Origin: an uncultured Anaeromassilibacillus sp.
GTDB taxonomy: Bacteria > Bacillota > Clostridia > Oscillospirales > Acutalibacteraceae
Direction: 5' to 3'
DNA length: 64,000 nt
NCBI GenBank assembly: GCA_930987725.1
Contig: CAKNKY010000005.1
Coordinates: 29,188-93,187, forward strand
Made by a program: the position numbers and the translations under genes. Below are positions 54,502 to 62,653 of this stretch, in pieces. Position 1 is the first letter of the stretch. Every line of letters begins with the position of its first letter. The notes beneath the pieces were generated by a model. That model worked only from the letters and a program-made list of their open reading frames with translations, was not told the origin of the DNA and searched no databases.

Positions 54502-55302
54502 TCACCGGAGCAGCTTTTCCGGTGTGAACGCGCGGGACGCCAAGCGGAGCAGCACTGCGTCCGCCGCGGCCGCCAGGGCGGCGGCAATGAGAAGATAAAG
54601 TGGACCGGCCGGGAACAGGCCGCTGAACTGGCCCACAAACAGAAGAATGACGGGAAGCACAAGATAGCTGGAGGTCTGCATGGCTTCCATCGCATTCTTG
54701 CTCTTTCCCGAGACAAGCACCATAAAAATTATGCCCAGCACCGTGAACAGCGGGCAGAGCAGAAAGACAAGCACCGCCCAGTTGCCGTTAAAATAGAACG
54801 GGGCCTCCAGCACGATACTGCCGACAGCCATAACGGCAGAAAAGAACAGCAGGGAAACAAGCTCCACAACGGCGGAGAGAAGGAAGCAGGCAGCTACCTT
54901 CGCGCGGAAGATCTGCCGGAGCGTGACGGGCGCGAGCAGAAGCGTCTCCATGGTGCCGTGCTCGCGCTCGCCCACAAAGCTGCACGCGGCGGCCGTGGTG
55001 GAGGAGAGAAGCGGCACCATGAGGAAAAACAGCGGGCCGAGCATCTGGCCAATCATGGAAAAGAGAAGCCGGCGCACCGTGTCAGCCTCCCCGCCCGCAA
55101 AGAGCGCTGCGATCTCCCGGGCGTCTGCGGCCAGCTCTTCCTCCGGCACAAGGGCTATCACGGTGACGTAGACGGCCGGCAAAACCAGGCAGAGCAAAAT
55201 CGGCACCAGGAGAATGGTGAGACGCGCCATCTTCGTGTGCCACACATTTTTCAGGTCCTTGCGCACAATCGCCCACTCGCGGGAATCAAGCGGAAGTGTC
55301 AT
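54502..55302 (-). CDS. ABC-2 type transporter permease (NatB-like)
   Basis: A 266-residue membrane protein with about six transmembrane segments, beginning after a short cytoplasmic head (MTLPLDSREWAIVRKDLKNV). SFVGEREHGTMETLLLAPVT is the coupling-helix signature of ABC-2 permeases, as in the sodium exporter NatB. The ATG at 55302 follows GGAGG and overlaps the ATPase gene by 17 bases. Substrate not shown. Confidence 0.9.
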   Translation of the reverse strand: MTLPLDSREWAIVRKDLKNVWHTKMARLTILLVPILLCLVLPAVYVTVIALVPEEELAADAREIAALFAGGEADTVRRLLFSMIGQMLGPLFFLMVPLLSSTTAAACSFVGEREHGTMETLLLAPVTLRQIFRAKVAACFLLSAVVELVSLLFFSAVMAVGSIVLEAPFYFNGNWAVLVFLLCPLFTVLGIIFMVLVSGKSKNAMEAMQTSSYLVLPVILLFVGQFSGLFPAGPLYLLIAAALAAAADAVLLRLASRAFTPEKLLR

Positions 55303-56212
55303 CTGCGCGCCCTCCTTCCTCGTGTCCGACAAAGCGGAAATACACGTCCTCCAGCGCCGGCCGCTCGAGACGCGCTTCATACACGTGCAGGCCGGCCTGC
55401 ACGGCCTCCCGCACAAGGGCAGGCATCTCCTCCTCTGAACGGAGCGGACGGCGGAAGAATCCCTCCTGCAGGGAAAAGCCCGGCAGCACTTCCCCCTGCC
55501 CCAGGCGGAACACGGCGTGGCTGTGGCAGCCGGCCTGCTCCGCCAGGGACGACAAATCCCCCAGGGCCAGCAGCGTGCCGTGGTGAAGGATGCCGTAGCC
55601 GCTGCAGAGATCCTGGGCATAGCGGAGCTGATGCGTGCACAGGAACACGGTGACGCCCTCCCGGGCGGCCTGCGCGGCGATGAGCTCGTTCACAGCCTGG
55701 GCGGATTCAGGGTCCAGCCCGCTGGTGGGCTCATCGAGAAACAGGAGCTTCGGCTCCCCCATGAGCGCACGCGCCAGGGAAAGGCGCTGCGCCATGCCTG
55801 TGGAATAGGCTCCGGCCGCCAGGGAAGCGGCTTCCCACAGGCCGAGCCGCCTCAGCAGCGACTCCGCGCGCTCCCGGGCCGCGGCGCGCGGCAAACCGCA
55901 GAGCTCCCCGAAAAACGAAAGGTTTTCCAGCCCGCTGAGCTGCGGGTAAAGGCGCGCGCTCTCCGTGACAACGCCGCACAGGGCGTGCACCTTCTCCGGC
56001 TCCCGGCACGGGTCCAGGCCGAACACCGAGCAGGCGCCCTCCGTGGGGGTGAGCAGGCCGGTGAGCAGCTTGACCGTGGTCGTTTTTCCGGCGCCGTTCG
56101 GCCCCAGAAAGCCGAACACACTGCCGGGAGAGAGCGAGAGCGACAGGCGATCCAGCGCAAGCCGTTCCCCATACCGCTTGGAAAGACCGTTTGCAAACAC
56201 GGCTTCCGTCAT
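55286..56212 (-). CDS. ABC transporter ATP-binding protein
   Basis: A 308-residue ATPase. Walker A is GPNGAGKTTTVKLL, signature YSTGMAQRLSLARALMGE and Walker B LLFLDEPTSGLDPES; a C-terminal extension of about 90 residues is usual in NatA-type exporters. It partners the overlapping ABC-2 permease. AAGGAGG lies before the ATG. The upstream region holds a promoter inside a large palindrome and a foldable leader, annotated separately, so expression is probably regulated. Confidence 0.94.
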   Translation of the reverse strand: MTEAVFANGLSKRYGERLALDRLSLSLSPGSVFGFLGPNGAGKTTTVKLLTGLLTPTEGACSVFGLDPCREPEKVHALCGVVTESARLYPQLSGLENLSFFGELCGLPRAAARERAESLLRRLGLWEAASLAAGAYSTGMAQRLSLARALMGEPKLLFLDEPTSGLDPESAQAVNELIAAQAAREGVTVFLCTHQLRYAQDLCSGYGILHHGTLLALGDLSSLAEQAGCHSHAVFRLGQGEVLPGFSLQEGFFRRPLRSEEEMPALVREAVQAGLHVYEARLERPALEDVYFRFVGHEEGGRADDTSA

Positions 56213-56234
56213 GTTGAATCCTCCTTCTGCGAAA

Positions 56235-56280
56235 ATGGAACCGTCCTCCCCTTTGTTCCATGCAGGTCAAAGGGGAGGAC
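56235..56280 (-). promoter_or_regulatory. Foldable 5' leader of the ABC operon (hairpin with possible pseudoknot)
   Basis: A perfect 12-bp stem (56243-56254 with 56269-56280) with a 14-base loop. The loop segment 56255-56261 is exactly complementary over 7 bases to 56235-56241, just outside the stem. The RNA could form an H-type pseudoknot, or swap to a second hairpin followed by TTTTC. Ribosome site and ATG follow about 20 bases later. Confidence 0.5.
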
Positions 56281-56284
56281 TCTG

Positions 56285-56317
56285 TTTTGTGCGCCCAGCA
56301 TATCACGGCGCACAAAA
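56285..56317 (-). promoter_or_regulatory. Operator-like palindrome around the ABC operon -10 box
   Basis: TTTTGTGCGCC-N11-GGCGCACAAAA, an exact 11-bp inverted repeat (56285-56295 with 56307-56317) whose centre contains the -10 box. Typical of a repressor site. The regulator is not identified. Confidence 0.6.
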
Positions 56318-56326
56318 AACTGTCAA
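56297..56326 (-). promoter_or_regulatory. Sigma-A promoter of the ABC transporter operon
   Basis: Minus-strand perfect TTGACA (56321-56326), 18-base spacer, TATGCT (56297-56302). Confidence 0.75.
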
Positions 56327-56341
56327 GGCGGGAAAACAGGC

Positions 56342-56389
56342 AAAAAAACCGCGCGGGGCAGCCGAACGAAAAGGGGCTGCCCCGCGCGG
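56342..56389 (-). terminator. Rho-independent terminator of the hydrogenase operon
   Basis: A 15-bp GC stem (56349-56363 with 56375-56389) followed on the minus strand by T7 (56342-56348), 16 bases past the last hydrogenase gene. Confidence 0.93.
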
Positions 56390-56405
56390 GACCGGACGCC
56401 GCGTC

Positions 56406-57857
56406 TTACGGGCGGCGATGGGCTTCCATGTTGATACCGGAGAAATCGTGCAGTGTCTTGACGTTTTCTGTCACACCGCGGTTGTCTGCCGCAGCAATCA
56501 GCTTGGTGCGGGCGCGCAGCAGCTTCTGCAGCGTTTCCACACCGCCGGGGCCGGCCACACAGCCGCCCTCGCAGGCCATGCCCTCGAGGATATCGTCGGG
56601 CATCTTGCCGGCGTTCATCAGCATGAGGAACTTCTTGCACTCCTTCGCGCCGTTGCACTTCGTGCAGCTCACGGGCAAATCGAAGCCTTCCTCCTCCAGC
56701 ACCTGAGACACGGAAGCTGCCACGCCGCCGCTCTGCGCAAAATTCTTGCCCGGCTTGCTGCCGTCCTGCTCGTTTTCCGCTTCCTCCGCCGGGTTGATAC
56801 CCATGGCGTCAAACATGGCGGCGAGCTCCTCAAAGGTGAGCACATAGTCCGCGCTGTCCTCCACACGCCGGATTTCCAGCTTCTTCGCCACGCAGGGCCC
56901 GATGAACACCACTTTGGCCTCGGGGTCGTTCTTGCGGATGTAGCGGCTCACGAGCGTCATGGGCGAACCGGTGTGGGAAATGTTCGGAATCAGCCGCGGG
57001 AAATGCTTTTCGATCATCTCCACAAAGGCCGGGCAGCAGGAGGTTGTCATCTTCTGCTTATTTTGCACGGCTTCCTTCAGCTCCTGAGCCTCATGCCATG
57101 CGGTGGCATCGGCGCCGAGCGAGACCTCCACCACATCGGAAAAGCCGAGCTTGCGCAGCGCGGCCTTGAGCATGCCAACGTTGGCGGCGCCAAACTGGCC
57201 TTCGATGGCGGGGGCAAAGGTGGCAACCAGCTTCTTTTTCTCGCGCAATCCTTCGACCACAGGAATTAAATAGGAGCGATCCGTGATGGCGCCGAACGGG
57301 CAGCCGGACATGCACGCCGCACAGCTGATGCATTTGCTGTAATCGATGGAGGCGCGGTTGTAATCGTCCTTGCTGATGGCGCCCACGGGGCAGGCGCGCA
57401 TACAGGGGCGCATCGTGTCAGAGATGGCATTATACGGGCAGGCGGCGGCACAGCGGCCGCACTCCTTGCACTTGGAGGGATCGATGTAGGCGCCCTTGCC
57501 CGTGATGGAGATGGCGCCGAACGGGCAGGCCGCCTGGCATTTTTTGGCCAGGCAGCGCTGGCAGTTATCCGTGACGGTGAAGCGGCTGATGGGGCAGCCC
57601 TCGCATGCGGCGGGCAGCACGCCCACGATGCCGTATTCCGGTTGGCCCGGCAGCAGCAGCCCGCGCGCGCTCGAGATGCGCTCACGGATGATCTCCCGCT
57701 CGCGGTAGATGCAGCAGCGGTAGGTCGGCAGCGGGCCGGGGATGATCTCATACGGAATTTCGTTGAGATGTTCCTCCAGCGTGCCCTCAAACGCATACTG
57801 CGTGATCCGCCGAAGGACCTGGTATTTCATTTGTTTCGCGCCGTTATCGTATTGCAT
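56406..57857 (-). CDS. [FeFe] hydrogenase, group B-like, with N-terminal 4Fe-4S domains
   Basis: A 483-residue hydrogenase. Ferredoxin-like cysteine clusters occupy about 85-190 (CQRCLAKKCQAACPFGAI, CKECGRCAAACPYNAI, CISCAACMSGCPFGAI). The H-cluster motifs are TSCCPAF (272-278), IGPCVAKK (319-326) and EGMACEGGCVAGPG (426-439), so all four cysteine ligands and the proton-relay Cys are present. The L1 ending PAF instead of PxW fits group B, thought to be fermentative H2 producers. Last gene of a four-gene operon. The HydEFG maturases are not in the window. Confidence 0.9.
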   Translation of the reverse strand: MQYDNGAKQMKYQVLRRITQYAFEGTLEEHLNEIPYEIIPGPLPTYRCCIYREREIIRERISSARGLLLPGQPEYGIVGVLPAACEGCPISRFTVTDNCQRCLAKKCQAACPFGAISITGKGAYIDPSKCKECGRCAAACPYNAISDTMRPCMRACPVGAISKDDYNRASIDYSKCISCAACMSGCPFGAITDRSYLIPVVEGLREKKKLVATFAPAIEGQFGAANVGMLKAALRKLGFSDVVEVSLGADATAWHEAQELKEAVQNKQKMTTSCCPAFVEMIEKHFPRLIPNISHTGSPMTLVSRYIRKNDPEAKVVFIGPCVAKKLEIRRVEDSADYVLTFEELAAMFDAMGINPAEEAENEQDGSKPGKNFAQSGGVAASVSQVLEEEGFDLPVSCTKCNGAKECKKFLMLMNAGKMPDDILEGMACEGGCVAGPGGVETLQKLLRARTKLIAAADNRGVTENVKTLHDFSGINMEAHRRP

Positions 57858-57878
57858 GGATCCTCGCCTTTCTCTGCC

Positions 57879-59057
57879 TCAGTAATAGGTTTTTTCAACG
57901 GGTTTGCCGAGCTGCTCCACCAGCGAGGCCAACTGATCAAGAAGCTGCATCTTGATGCTCAGATCGGACGGCAGGCCGGGATTCTGGTGCGCCGGGTTGA
58001 TGGCCCGTCCGGCAAAGATTTTCAGGCCGGTGCAGTCCTCCAGAATCAGCTTGGCAATCTTTGCCGCGCCATTGTCCTCGTCGAGGCGGTGGAAATAGAA
58101 CGCATCCGTTTTATGTTCGGTGTAGCTGCGCAGGATCTCCACCGTGCGGGAGAGCGTGAGCACGCCCTCCGTCACAAGGTCGATGCCCTGGATCTTGCCC
58201 GTGGGCGGCAGCGTCGGATCTGCGTAATTGAGCGTGGTCTCGATCTTGCGGTGCAGCACACGCGCCACAATGTTGGCGCTCGTGCCGCCGCACACCACCT
58301 TTTTGCCCGGCGAAACCATAAAATCATGGACCATGCGTGCGTCGTCCGCTTTGTCCACCGGCGGGCCTGCCAGCATGTTGACGATGCAGCGGGGCGTGGC
58401 CTTCAGCACAAGGCAGGTGGAATCGTCCCCCGGTTTGCCGAGATAGAGATCGTTGACCGCCTCAATGAGCGACACGGCCAGGCGCGGGGCGGAATGCTCC
58501 TTGAGCGTTGTCTTGGCCATCCAGGCGGAGACGTTGTCCCAATTCCAGCCGAAATTAAGCGCCTGCCCTACACCGGCATAGACGACGCCGTCGCTCACGA
58601 GTGCGAGCACGTCGCCGGAGCGCATGGTGAAGTGGCTTTCCGTCACATTCTTGCCGGCACATTCCTTGAGCTCGGAATATTCCTCGAGATCCATGACCTC
58701 GCCGTCCCGGATGAAGATGCAGGGCGGATTGTCGAACTCCACGAGATCGACGCGGCCGTCGTCGAACACCTGGGCAATGCTGAAGGTGGAATACGCCAGC
58801 TTGCGCACGCTGCACACGGGCAGCGTGGCGGCGATGGTCTCCACGGCCTCCACCACGCTCGCGCCCTCCTGCAGCATGGTGGCAATGATGGTGCTCGTGA
58901 GCGTGGAGAGGATGTTGGCCTTCACGCCGCTGCCGAGGCCGTCCGCCAGGACGGCAATGGTGGAATTTTCCGTGCGCAGGATTTGGACTTTATCGCCGCA
59001 GAGCTCTTCCTTGAATTTGTTGATGCTCTTGAACGCGGCGTCAATGTGCATTTTCAT
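57879..59057 (-). CDS. SpoIIE-family (PPM-type) protein phosphatase
   Basis: A 392-residue serine/threonine phosphatase of the PP2C/SpoIIE fold without a membrane domain. Metal motifs: VLADGLGSGVKA near residue 40, LALVSDGVVYAG near 160 and GDDSTCLVLKA near 220. A second domain of about 150 residues (from CIVNMLAGPPVDKADDARMV) follows and is of unknown fold. It sits between two hydrogenase genes. In group C3 hydrogenase loci such a phosphatase is proposed to relay the hydrogenase signal; its substrate is not known. Confidence 0.9.
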   Translation of the reverse strand: MKMHIDAAFKSINKFKEELCGDKVQILRTENSTIAVLADGLGSGVKANILSTLTSTIIATMLQEGASVVEAVETIAATLPVCSVRKLAYSTFSIAQVFDDGRVDLVEFDNPPCIFIRDGEVMDLEEYSELKECAGKNVTESHFTMRSGDVLALVSDGVVYAGVGQALNFGWNWDNVSAWMAKTTLKEHSAPRLAVSLIEAVNDLYLGKPGDDSTCLVLKATPRCIVNMLAGPPVDKADDARMVHDFMVSPGKKVVCGGTSANIVARVLHRKIETTLNYADPTLPPTGKIQGIDLVTEGVLTLSRTVEILRSYTEHKTDAFYFHRLDEDNGAAKIAKLILEDCTGLKIFAGRAINPAHQNPGLPSDLSIKMQLLDQLASLVEQLGKPVEKTYY

Positions 59058-59101
59058 GTTTCGCTTCCCTCCTGAAGATGAAGTGGCGGTTCTGCCTGGC
59101 G

Positions 59102-60808
59102 TCAGGTTTCTTCGTCAAACACGACCATGTTCTTCAGCTTCGTCAGGGTCACCTTCGTCTCCGCCGTCGTCTCGCCGAGGAGGCTTGCGATCTGCTGGGC
59201 GGCAACCATCTGCTTGTCGATGACCTTCTGGGCCATCTCCATCGTTTCGGCGCGGAGCTTATACTTGTTTTTGAGCTCCTTCTCCTCCTTCGTGATGTCG
59301 CGGAAAATGCCGATGGCTATGTTGTTCTTCTCGACGTAAACGATGTTTTCCTCCGCCGCGATGCCATACTCCTTGAGGGAAACCTTCTTGTCGGAGATCG
59401 ACTGGTGGCTGGTGAAGACAAACTCGAAATCGCCGGGGTCCATCAGCTCATAGATACATTTTTGAACGGCGTCCGCCCTTGTGATATGGAACGCGGCCTC
59501 CGCGGCGCGGTTGAACTCCACGATGTTCAGATCCTCATCCACCATGATGGTGATGTTCGGCGTTTCAGCCAGCAGACAGTTGGCAAAGGACTCTGCGCGC
59601 TCTTTCATGTAAGGCACACACATTTCCAGCTCGGCCTTGCCCTGGAACACGGCGATGGCCTTCTCGCGGCAGGTGGGATATCCGCAGGAACCGCAGTTGA
59701 GCTCGTCCTCCGGCCCTGTTTTGCCGATCTTCGCCAAAATGGCGCGGATGGTCTCCTCGTCCGGAATCTCCTCCTTCGGGGAACGATCCAGGAACTGCTT
59801 GTGCATGGGAACGGAGTCGCGCAGGACGGGATATTCCTCGCAGTCCTCGTGTGCATACGAATGGACGCGCACCGTGCTGGCAAAGCGCTCGTGCTCGGAT
59901 TCCCCGCTGGCAGGGCCGTTGACACAGCCGTCACGGCACATGTTCACTTCAATCACGCAGTGCTCCAAACGTCCCTCCTCCAAAGCGAGGCACAGGTCCT
60001 TGCACTCCGCCTTGCCGGACACGCTCAGGAACTTCCAGCTGCCCGCATCGCCGAGCTGGCGCAGGGAGGCAAGGATGCCCTCCGAAATGGGATACATGCG
60101 CAGGATCTTCGAGCTGCCGTTGAGGAAGCTCGCGGGCTCAGCCGTTTCTATGGACACGCCGGAGGTGCGGAACATGGCAATCAGATCTTCAAACGTGAGC
60201 ACGGCGTCCACCTCGTTGTTATGGCGCACATCCTCCGCTTCCGCAATCTTTGCGATGCACGGGCCGCAGAACACCACGCGCGCACCGGGGAACCGCTGCT
60301 TGAGCAGACGGGCATGGGCAATCATAGGCGACACAACGGGGGCCAGCTGATCCACAATGGACGGGTGATACATCTCCACAAGGCTGTTAAAGGACGGGCA
60401 GCACGTGGTGACGATATTTTTCATTTTGTTTTCCTGCATGAGCTTGTGGTATTCCGCAGACACATAGGCCGCGCCCTCGCTCGTTTCGCTCACGCCGAAA
60501 AAGCCCAGCGCTTTCACCGCACCGGCAAACTTCTGTGCATCCGCGACATGGAAACAGCCGTAATAGGAAGGGGCGATGGACAGGATGACCTGATCCCCGG
60601 CGTCGAGGAACGACTGCACCGTGTCCAGGTGACTGATGAGTGTTTTGGCGTTCTGTGGGCAGCGCTCCAAACACGTGCCGCACAGGATACAGCTGCGTTC
60701 AATGATGGTTGCCTGGCCGTCGGCCACGCGGATGGACTTGACCGGGCAGACTTTCACGCACCGGTAGCAGTTTTTGCAGTTTGCTTTCTTGAGACCGATG
60801 ATACTCAT
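59102..60808 (-). CDS. PAS-containing sensory [FeFe] hydrogenase (HydS, group C-like)
   Basis: A 568-residue protein. Order: two 4Fe-4S clusters (CKNCYRCVKVCPVKSI, CILCGTCLERCP; residues 11-52), H-cluster domain with TTCCPSF (134-140), CGPCIAKIAE (181-190) and VNMCRDGCVNGP (288-299), a further Fe-S motif CGSCGYPTC (372-380) with Cys397, a PAS domain (about 410-510), and a C-terminal coiled coil. No kinase or phosphatase domain of its own, so the output probably goes to the neighbouring SpoIIE-type phosphatase. The tandem CC of L1 is kept, unlike some described HydS. Confidence 0.9.
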   Translation of the reverse strand: MSIIGLKKANCKNCYRCVKVCPVKSIRVADGQATIIERSCILCGTCLERCPQNAKTLISHLDTVQSFLDAGDQVILSIAPSYYGCFHVADAQKFAGAVKALGFFGVSETSEGAAYVSAEYHKLMQENKMKNIVTTCCPSFNSLVEMYHPSIVDQLAPVVSPMIAHARLLKQRFPGARVVFCGPCIAKIAEAEDVRHNNEVDAVLTFEDLIAMFRTSGVSIETAEPASFLNGSSKILRMYPISEGILASLRQLGDAGSWKFLSVSGKAECKDLCLALEEGRLEHCVIEVNMCRDGCVNGPASGESEHERFASTVRVHSYAHEDCEEYPVLRDSVPMHKQFLDRSPKEEIPDEETIRAILAKIGKTGPEDELNCGSCGYPTCREKAIAVFQGKAELEMCVPYMKERAESFANCLLAETPNITIMVDEDLNIVEFNRAAEAAFHITRADAVQKCIYELMDPGDFEFVFTSHQSISDKKVSLKEYGIAAEENIVYVEKNNIAIGIFRDITKEEKELKNKYKLRAETMEMAQKVIDKQMVAAQQIASLLGETTAETKVTLTKLKNMVVFDEET

Positions 60809-60847
60809 ATGGTTGCTCCTTCTCCGTCCATAACTTTGGCCCGGCCG

Positions 60848-61096
60848 TTATTTGCCGAGGCGCTTGAGAATCTCTGTGCGGAAAAATTCTTCTGTGCCAA
60901 GCGGCGTCACATTAAATCGTTCTCCGTCGATGCACACGCAGACACCGTTGTTCATGCATTCCCCCATGCAGAACGATCCTTTCAGCTCCACGTCGTTTTC
61001 CAGCTGGTTGAGCGAGATCAACCGCTGCAAAATGGAAATCACATCCCGCGATCCTTTCAGATGGCAGGAACTCCCAATGCAGATGGTCACCTCCAT
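60848..61096 (-). CDS. NuoE-like [2Fe-2S] ferredoxin-domain protein
   Basis: An 82-residue thioredoxin-fold 2Fe-2S protein: CIGSSCHLKG supplies the first two ligands and SFCMGECMNNGVCV the others, the spacing of NuoE/HydC-type proteins. It probably passes electrons to or from the hydrogenases encoded next to it. First gene of the operon, directly downstream of the Rex-type operator; the ATG follows AAGGAGG. Confidence 0.93.
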   Translation of the reverse strand: MEVTICIGSSCHLKGSRDVISILQRLISLNQLENDVELKGSFCMGECMNNGVCVCIDGERFNVTPLGTEEFFRTEILKRLGK

Positions 61097-61162
61097 GCGC
61101 GCTTCCCTCCTTATTTGTGTTTTGTCTGATTATTTCCCGTTTGAGACAGTTTACCGGGTGTT

Positions 61163-61180
61163 TTGTTAAAGTTTTAACAT
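61163..61180 (-). promoter_or_regulatory. Rex-type operator of the hydrogenase operon
   Basis: TTGTTAAAGTTTTAACAT (plus strand), one mismatch from the clostridial Rex site TTGTTAA-N4-TTAACAA. It lies 8 bases downstream of the -10 box, over the expected transcription start, a repressing position. Rex releases DNA when NADH/NAD+ is high. Confidence 0.85.
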
Positions 61181-61188
61181 TAGCTTTT

Positions 61189-61217
61189 ATTATAACAGAT
61201 CGCACCAGAAAATTCAA
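61189..61217 (-). promoter_or_regulatory. Sigma-A promoter of the hydrogenase operon
   Basis: Minus-strand TTGAAT (61212-61217), 17-base spacer, perfect TATAAT (61189-61194). Confidence 0.88.
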
Positions 61218-61345
61218 GAATAAACGGCTTAACATTAGAAAAAAAGCCGAAAAAACACCGCCCGCTCCTGATAAAAAGACAAAACAAACGGGGCCGGCCT
61301 CCGTCTCCCGGAGCCGCCCCGTTCGCCATTCGCGTAAGTCCATTG

Positions 61346-62653
61346 TTACGGCAGACGCAGCCGGTCCTGCCGTTCAAACAGCCAGCGAATCATGCGGCTG
61401 TTGGCATCAAAAAGAGGACGCAGTTCGTCTTTCCCGGCAAACCATGCCGTGCAGATACACTCGATGGCCAGCACGATCAGCGGAGCGGCTTCCCATTCCT
61501 CTGCGGTGAGGGAAACCTCCTCATCGTAGCCGGAAAGAACAGCCTTGTAAACGGCAAACCAAGCCTCCCGATGCGCGCCGCCGTCGAGATCATACGTCTC
61601 GCTGAGAATACTGGTGCACGTATAGCAGGGATCAAACAGGCGGACATTCCGCTCTGCCAGATCAAAGTCCAGAAATCCCCAGCCCTGCGGACCGGCAAAG
61701 AGATTGCCGAGATGCGGATCGCGGTGGATGTTCTGGCGCGGCAGAGCGGGAGACACACGTTCGAGCGACGTCAGATACCGGGTGCAGAGCGCCTCCGGCA
61801 AAGAGAGAAGTTTCTGCACCTTCGGCAGGGAATCCTCGCGGAGCTGCCGAACCAGATCCACGTCGTCCACCTTCGCTTCGGCTGTGACCAGCGCGCGGTC
61901 CAGCCGGCCGACGGCGCGGCCCACTTCCTCTGCCTTTTCCAAACCGCCGGGAGCATACAACTCTGCCGAACGGAGAGGCTTTCCTTCCAGGCGGCGGGAC
62001 AGAAAGCCAAACAGGCCGCCCTGTTCCACGAGCTCCCGGCCGTCGCGCGCAGGCACGGGCACGGCGGCGCACAGTCCGGCATCTGCCAGCGCCTTTGCCA
62101 CCTCCGCATGGCGGAGCAGCTGCCCCGGCGTATCCGCCAGCTTGAGCACATACTGCTCCCCCACTTGGAACACAGTCTGGCTCGGGCCTCCGGTGGAAGC
62201 CGGCATGGCCGATGTGGGAGCCCCTTCCAGATCCCATTCCTTCAAAAACAGTTCCAGTGTCTGTCTGGAAACCATGCAGATCCCTTCCTCCCTCAAAATC
62301 ACGCGCGGCGGTTCTTTTCCACCGTATCTCATCCGATACTGGCCGGGAGAAACGCCGAACTCTCTTCGAAATGCTTTGTAAAAGCCCGCATACGTGGAAA
62401 AACCGCAATCCAGAGCGGCGGAAAACAAGGATTCTCCCCCGCCAATCGCATAGGCCGCATGCAAAAGCCTGCGCCTCGCAAGATACGATCGCACCGGCAA
62501 GCCGACGGCGGCATGAAACAGACGGCAAAAATGATACACGGAATAGCCGGCAAAGCGGCTCAGCCTCTCAGCCGTGAGCGGTTCGCACAGGTGCGATTCC
62601 ATGTAATCGAGACATAGCTGCATCCGTTTTCTTCCGTCAGCGCGAAGCCCCAT
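61346..62653 (-). CDS. AraC-type DNA-binding domain fused to an aminoglycoside phosphotransferase-like domain
   Basis: A 435-residue two-part protein. Residues 1-110 are an AraC/XylS helix-turn-helix pair (LSRFAGYSVYHFCRLFHAAV, then FSTYAGFYKAFRREFGVSPG). From about 145 to the end runs an APH/choline-kinase fold: YVLKLAD (ATP lysine), the catalytic loop NIHRDPHLGNLF, and GFLDFDLAERN (DFD metal motif). Here the catalytic HGD is HRD. I start at the ATG at 62653; the 667-residue frame would run into spo0A. It may be a regulator that binds or phosphorylates a small ligand. Function unknown. Confidence 0.85.
   Translation of the reverse strand: MGLRADGRKRMQLCLDYMESHLCEPLTAERLSRFAGYSVYHFCRLFHAAVGLPVRSYLARRRLLHAAYAIGGGESLFSAALDCGFSTYAGFYKAFRREFGVSPGQYRMRYGGKEPPRVILREEGICMVSRQTLELFLKEWDLEGAPTSAMPASTGGPSQTVFQVGEQYVLKLADTPGQLLRHAEVAKALADAGLCAAVPVPARDGRELVEQGGLFGFLSRRLEGKPLRSAELYAPGGLEKAEEVGRAVGRLDRALVTAEAKVDDVDLVRQLREDSLPKVQKLLSLPEALCTRYLTSLERVSPALPRQNIHRDPHLGNLFAGPQGWGFLDFDLAERNVRLFDPCYTCTSILSETYDLDGGAHREAWFAVYKAVLSGYDEEVSLTAEEWEAAPLIVLAIECICTAWFAGKDELRPLFDANSRMIRWLFERQDRLRLP

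Noticed and set aside
56262..56276. CtsR half-site (GGTCAAA) near the ABC operon
   Set aside because: Only one heptad is present; CtsR needs a tandem repeat, and the bases are explained by the leader hairpin.
59078..61129. Open frame of 683 codons on the plus strand opposite the hydrogenase operon
   Set aside because: Antisense shadow of HydS and its neighbours; no domain and it crosses the promoter of the real operon.
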